Below are positions 6,681 to 6,959 of a stretch of DNA of 6,959 bases, one piece after another. Position 1 is the stretch's first letter, and every line of letters starts with the position of its first letter. The notes under the pieces are model-generated. The model was not told the DNA's origin and searched no databases. It worked only from the letters and a program-made list of their open reading frames with translations. The position numbers were made by a program, and so were the translations under genes. Origin of the DNA: an uncultured Clostridia bacterium (lineage in GTDB: Bacteria; Bacillota_A; Clostridia; Christensenellales; Aristaeellaceae); assembly GCA_934645275.1 (NCBI GenBank), contig CAKUDW010000105.1:1-6959 (forward strand), given 5' to 3'.

Positions 6681-6959
6681 TTATTCAGCCTTTTCGTCTG
6701 CGCTGCGCTTGTTGAACAGCACGTTCACGATGATGCCGACGATCAGCGCGGTAGCGATGGCGCTGATGGTGATCGGGCCGAAGCGCAGTTCCAGGCCGCC
6801 GATGCCGCACACCAGGATGGCCGCGACGACGAACAGGTTGCGGTTATCGCCCAGGTCGACATGCTGTACCATCTTCAGACCACTGACGGCGATGAAGCCG
6901 TAGAGCGCGATGCAGACGCCGCCCACGATGCAGGTGGGGATGGAGTTTACGAACGCTAC
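6681..6959 (-). CDS. uraA: Uracil permease (NCS2 family, UraA/PyrP-type), C-terminal part
   Basis: This is the last 92 codons of a membrane nucleobase transporter; the gene runs off the right edge. The visible part starts VAFVNSIPTCIVGGVCIALYG, corresponding to the conserved PVMGGVSILLYG region near the end of UraA and PyrP, and continues FIAVSGLKMVQ, then NRNLFVVAAILVCGIGGLELRFG, and a last helix ISAIATALIVGIIVNVLF followed by a short charged tail. In this family these are the last membrane helices of a 14-helix proton-coupled uracil symporter. The substrate-binding glutamates are outside the window, so xanthine or another base cannot be excluded, but the match to the uracil subgroup is better. 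The gene is convergent with the PPC-like gene. In Gram-positive bacteria such permeases are often under PyrR control, which makes the nearby pyrR gene suggestive; the leader region that would show this is not in the window. Confidence 0.9.
   Translation of the reverse strand, partial: VAFVNSIPTCIVGGVCIALYGFIAVSGLKMVQHVDLGDNRNLFVVAAILVCGIGGLELRFGPITISAIATALIVGIIVNVLFNKRSADEKAE

Overview
The window looks like a chromosomal segment of a fairly GC-rich member of the Bacillota, probably class Clostridia. Three things suggest this: the conserved order PASTA-kinase / rsgA / rpe, strong AGGAGG-type ribosome binding sites before most genes, and short Gram-positive-style signal peptides. The abundance of small secreted proteins of the WG-repeat and PPC-like kind recalls gut or rumen Clostridia (Christensenellales-like). 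That placement is inference; no rRNA or taxonomic marker gene is present.

Layout. (1) Bases 1-2997 hold a tightly packed housekeeping operon on the + strand: the 3' part of a PrkC/PknB-type membrane Ser/Thr kinase with three PASTA repeats, then rsgA (ribosome-assembly GTPase), then rpe (ribulose-phosphate 3-epimerase), with very short gaps or overlaps. In many Firmicutes this run continues into thiN; here it does not. (2) Bases 3068-4186 encode a secreted serpin (serine/cysteine protease inhibitor), with a possible promoter overlapping the rpe stop codon. (3) Bases 4214-4753 encode PyrR, the pyrimidine regulator, ending at a strong hairpin (4776-4804). (4) Bases 4835-6597 hold two closely spaced genes for exported proteins, one built almost entirely of WG repeats and one of two PPC-like beta domains. 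(5) A hairpin at 6616-6643 probably terminates transcription from both sides. (6) On the - strand, 6681-6959 is the 3' end of a UraA/PyrP-type uracil permease that runs off the right edge.

Functional reading. The left part couples cell-envelope signalling (PASTA kinase) to ribosome maturation and the pentose phosphate pathway in a well-known conserved neighbourhood. The right part mixes pyrimidine genes (pyrR and, convergently, a uracil permease) with three signal-peptide proteins. The serpin, WG-repeat and PPC-like genes are the accessory element and the most interesting part of the window. No mobile element, CRISPR array, tRNA or rRNA was seen, and there is no gene-free stretch longer than about 85 bases. 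I found no convincing evidence of a wholly new system; the best leads are the serpin reactive loop and the secreted trio.
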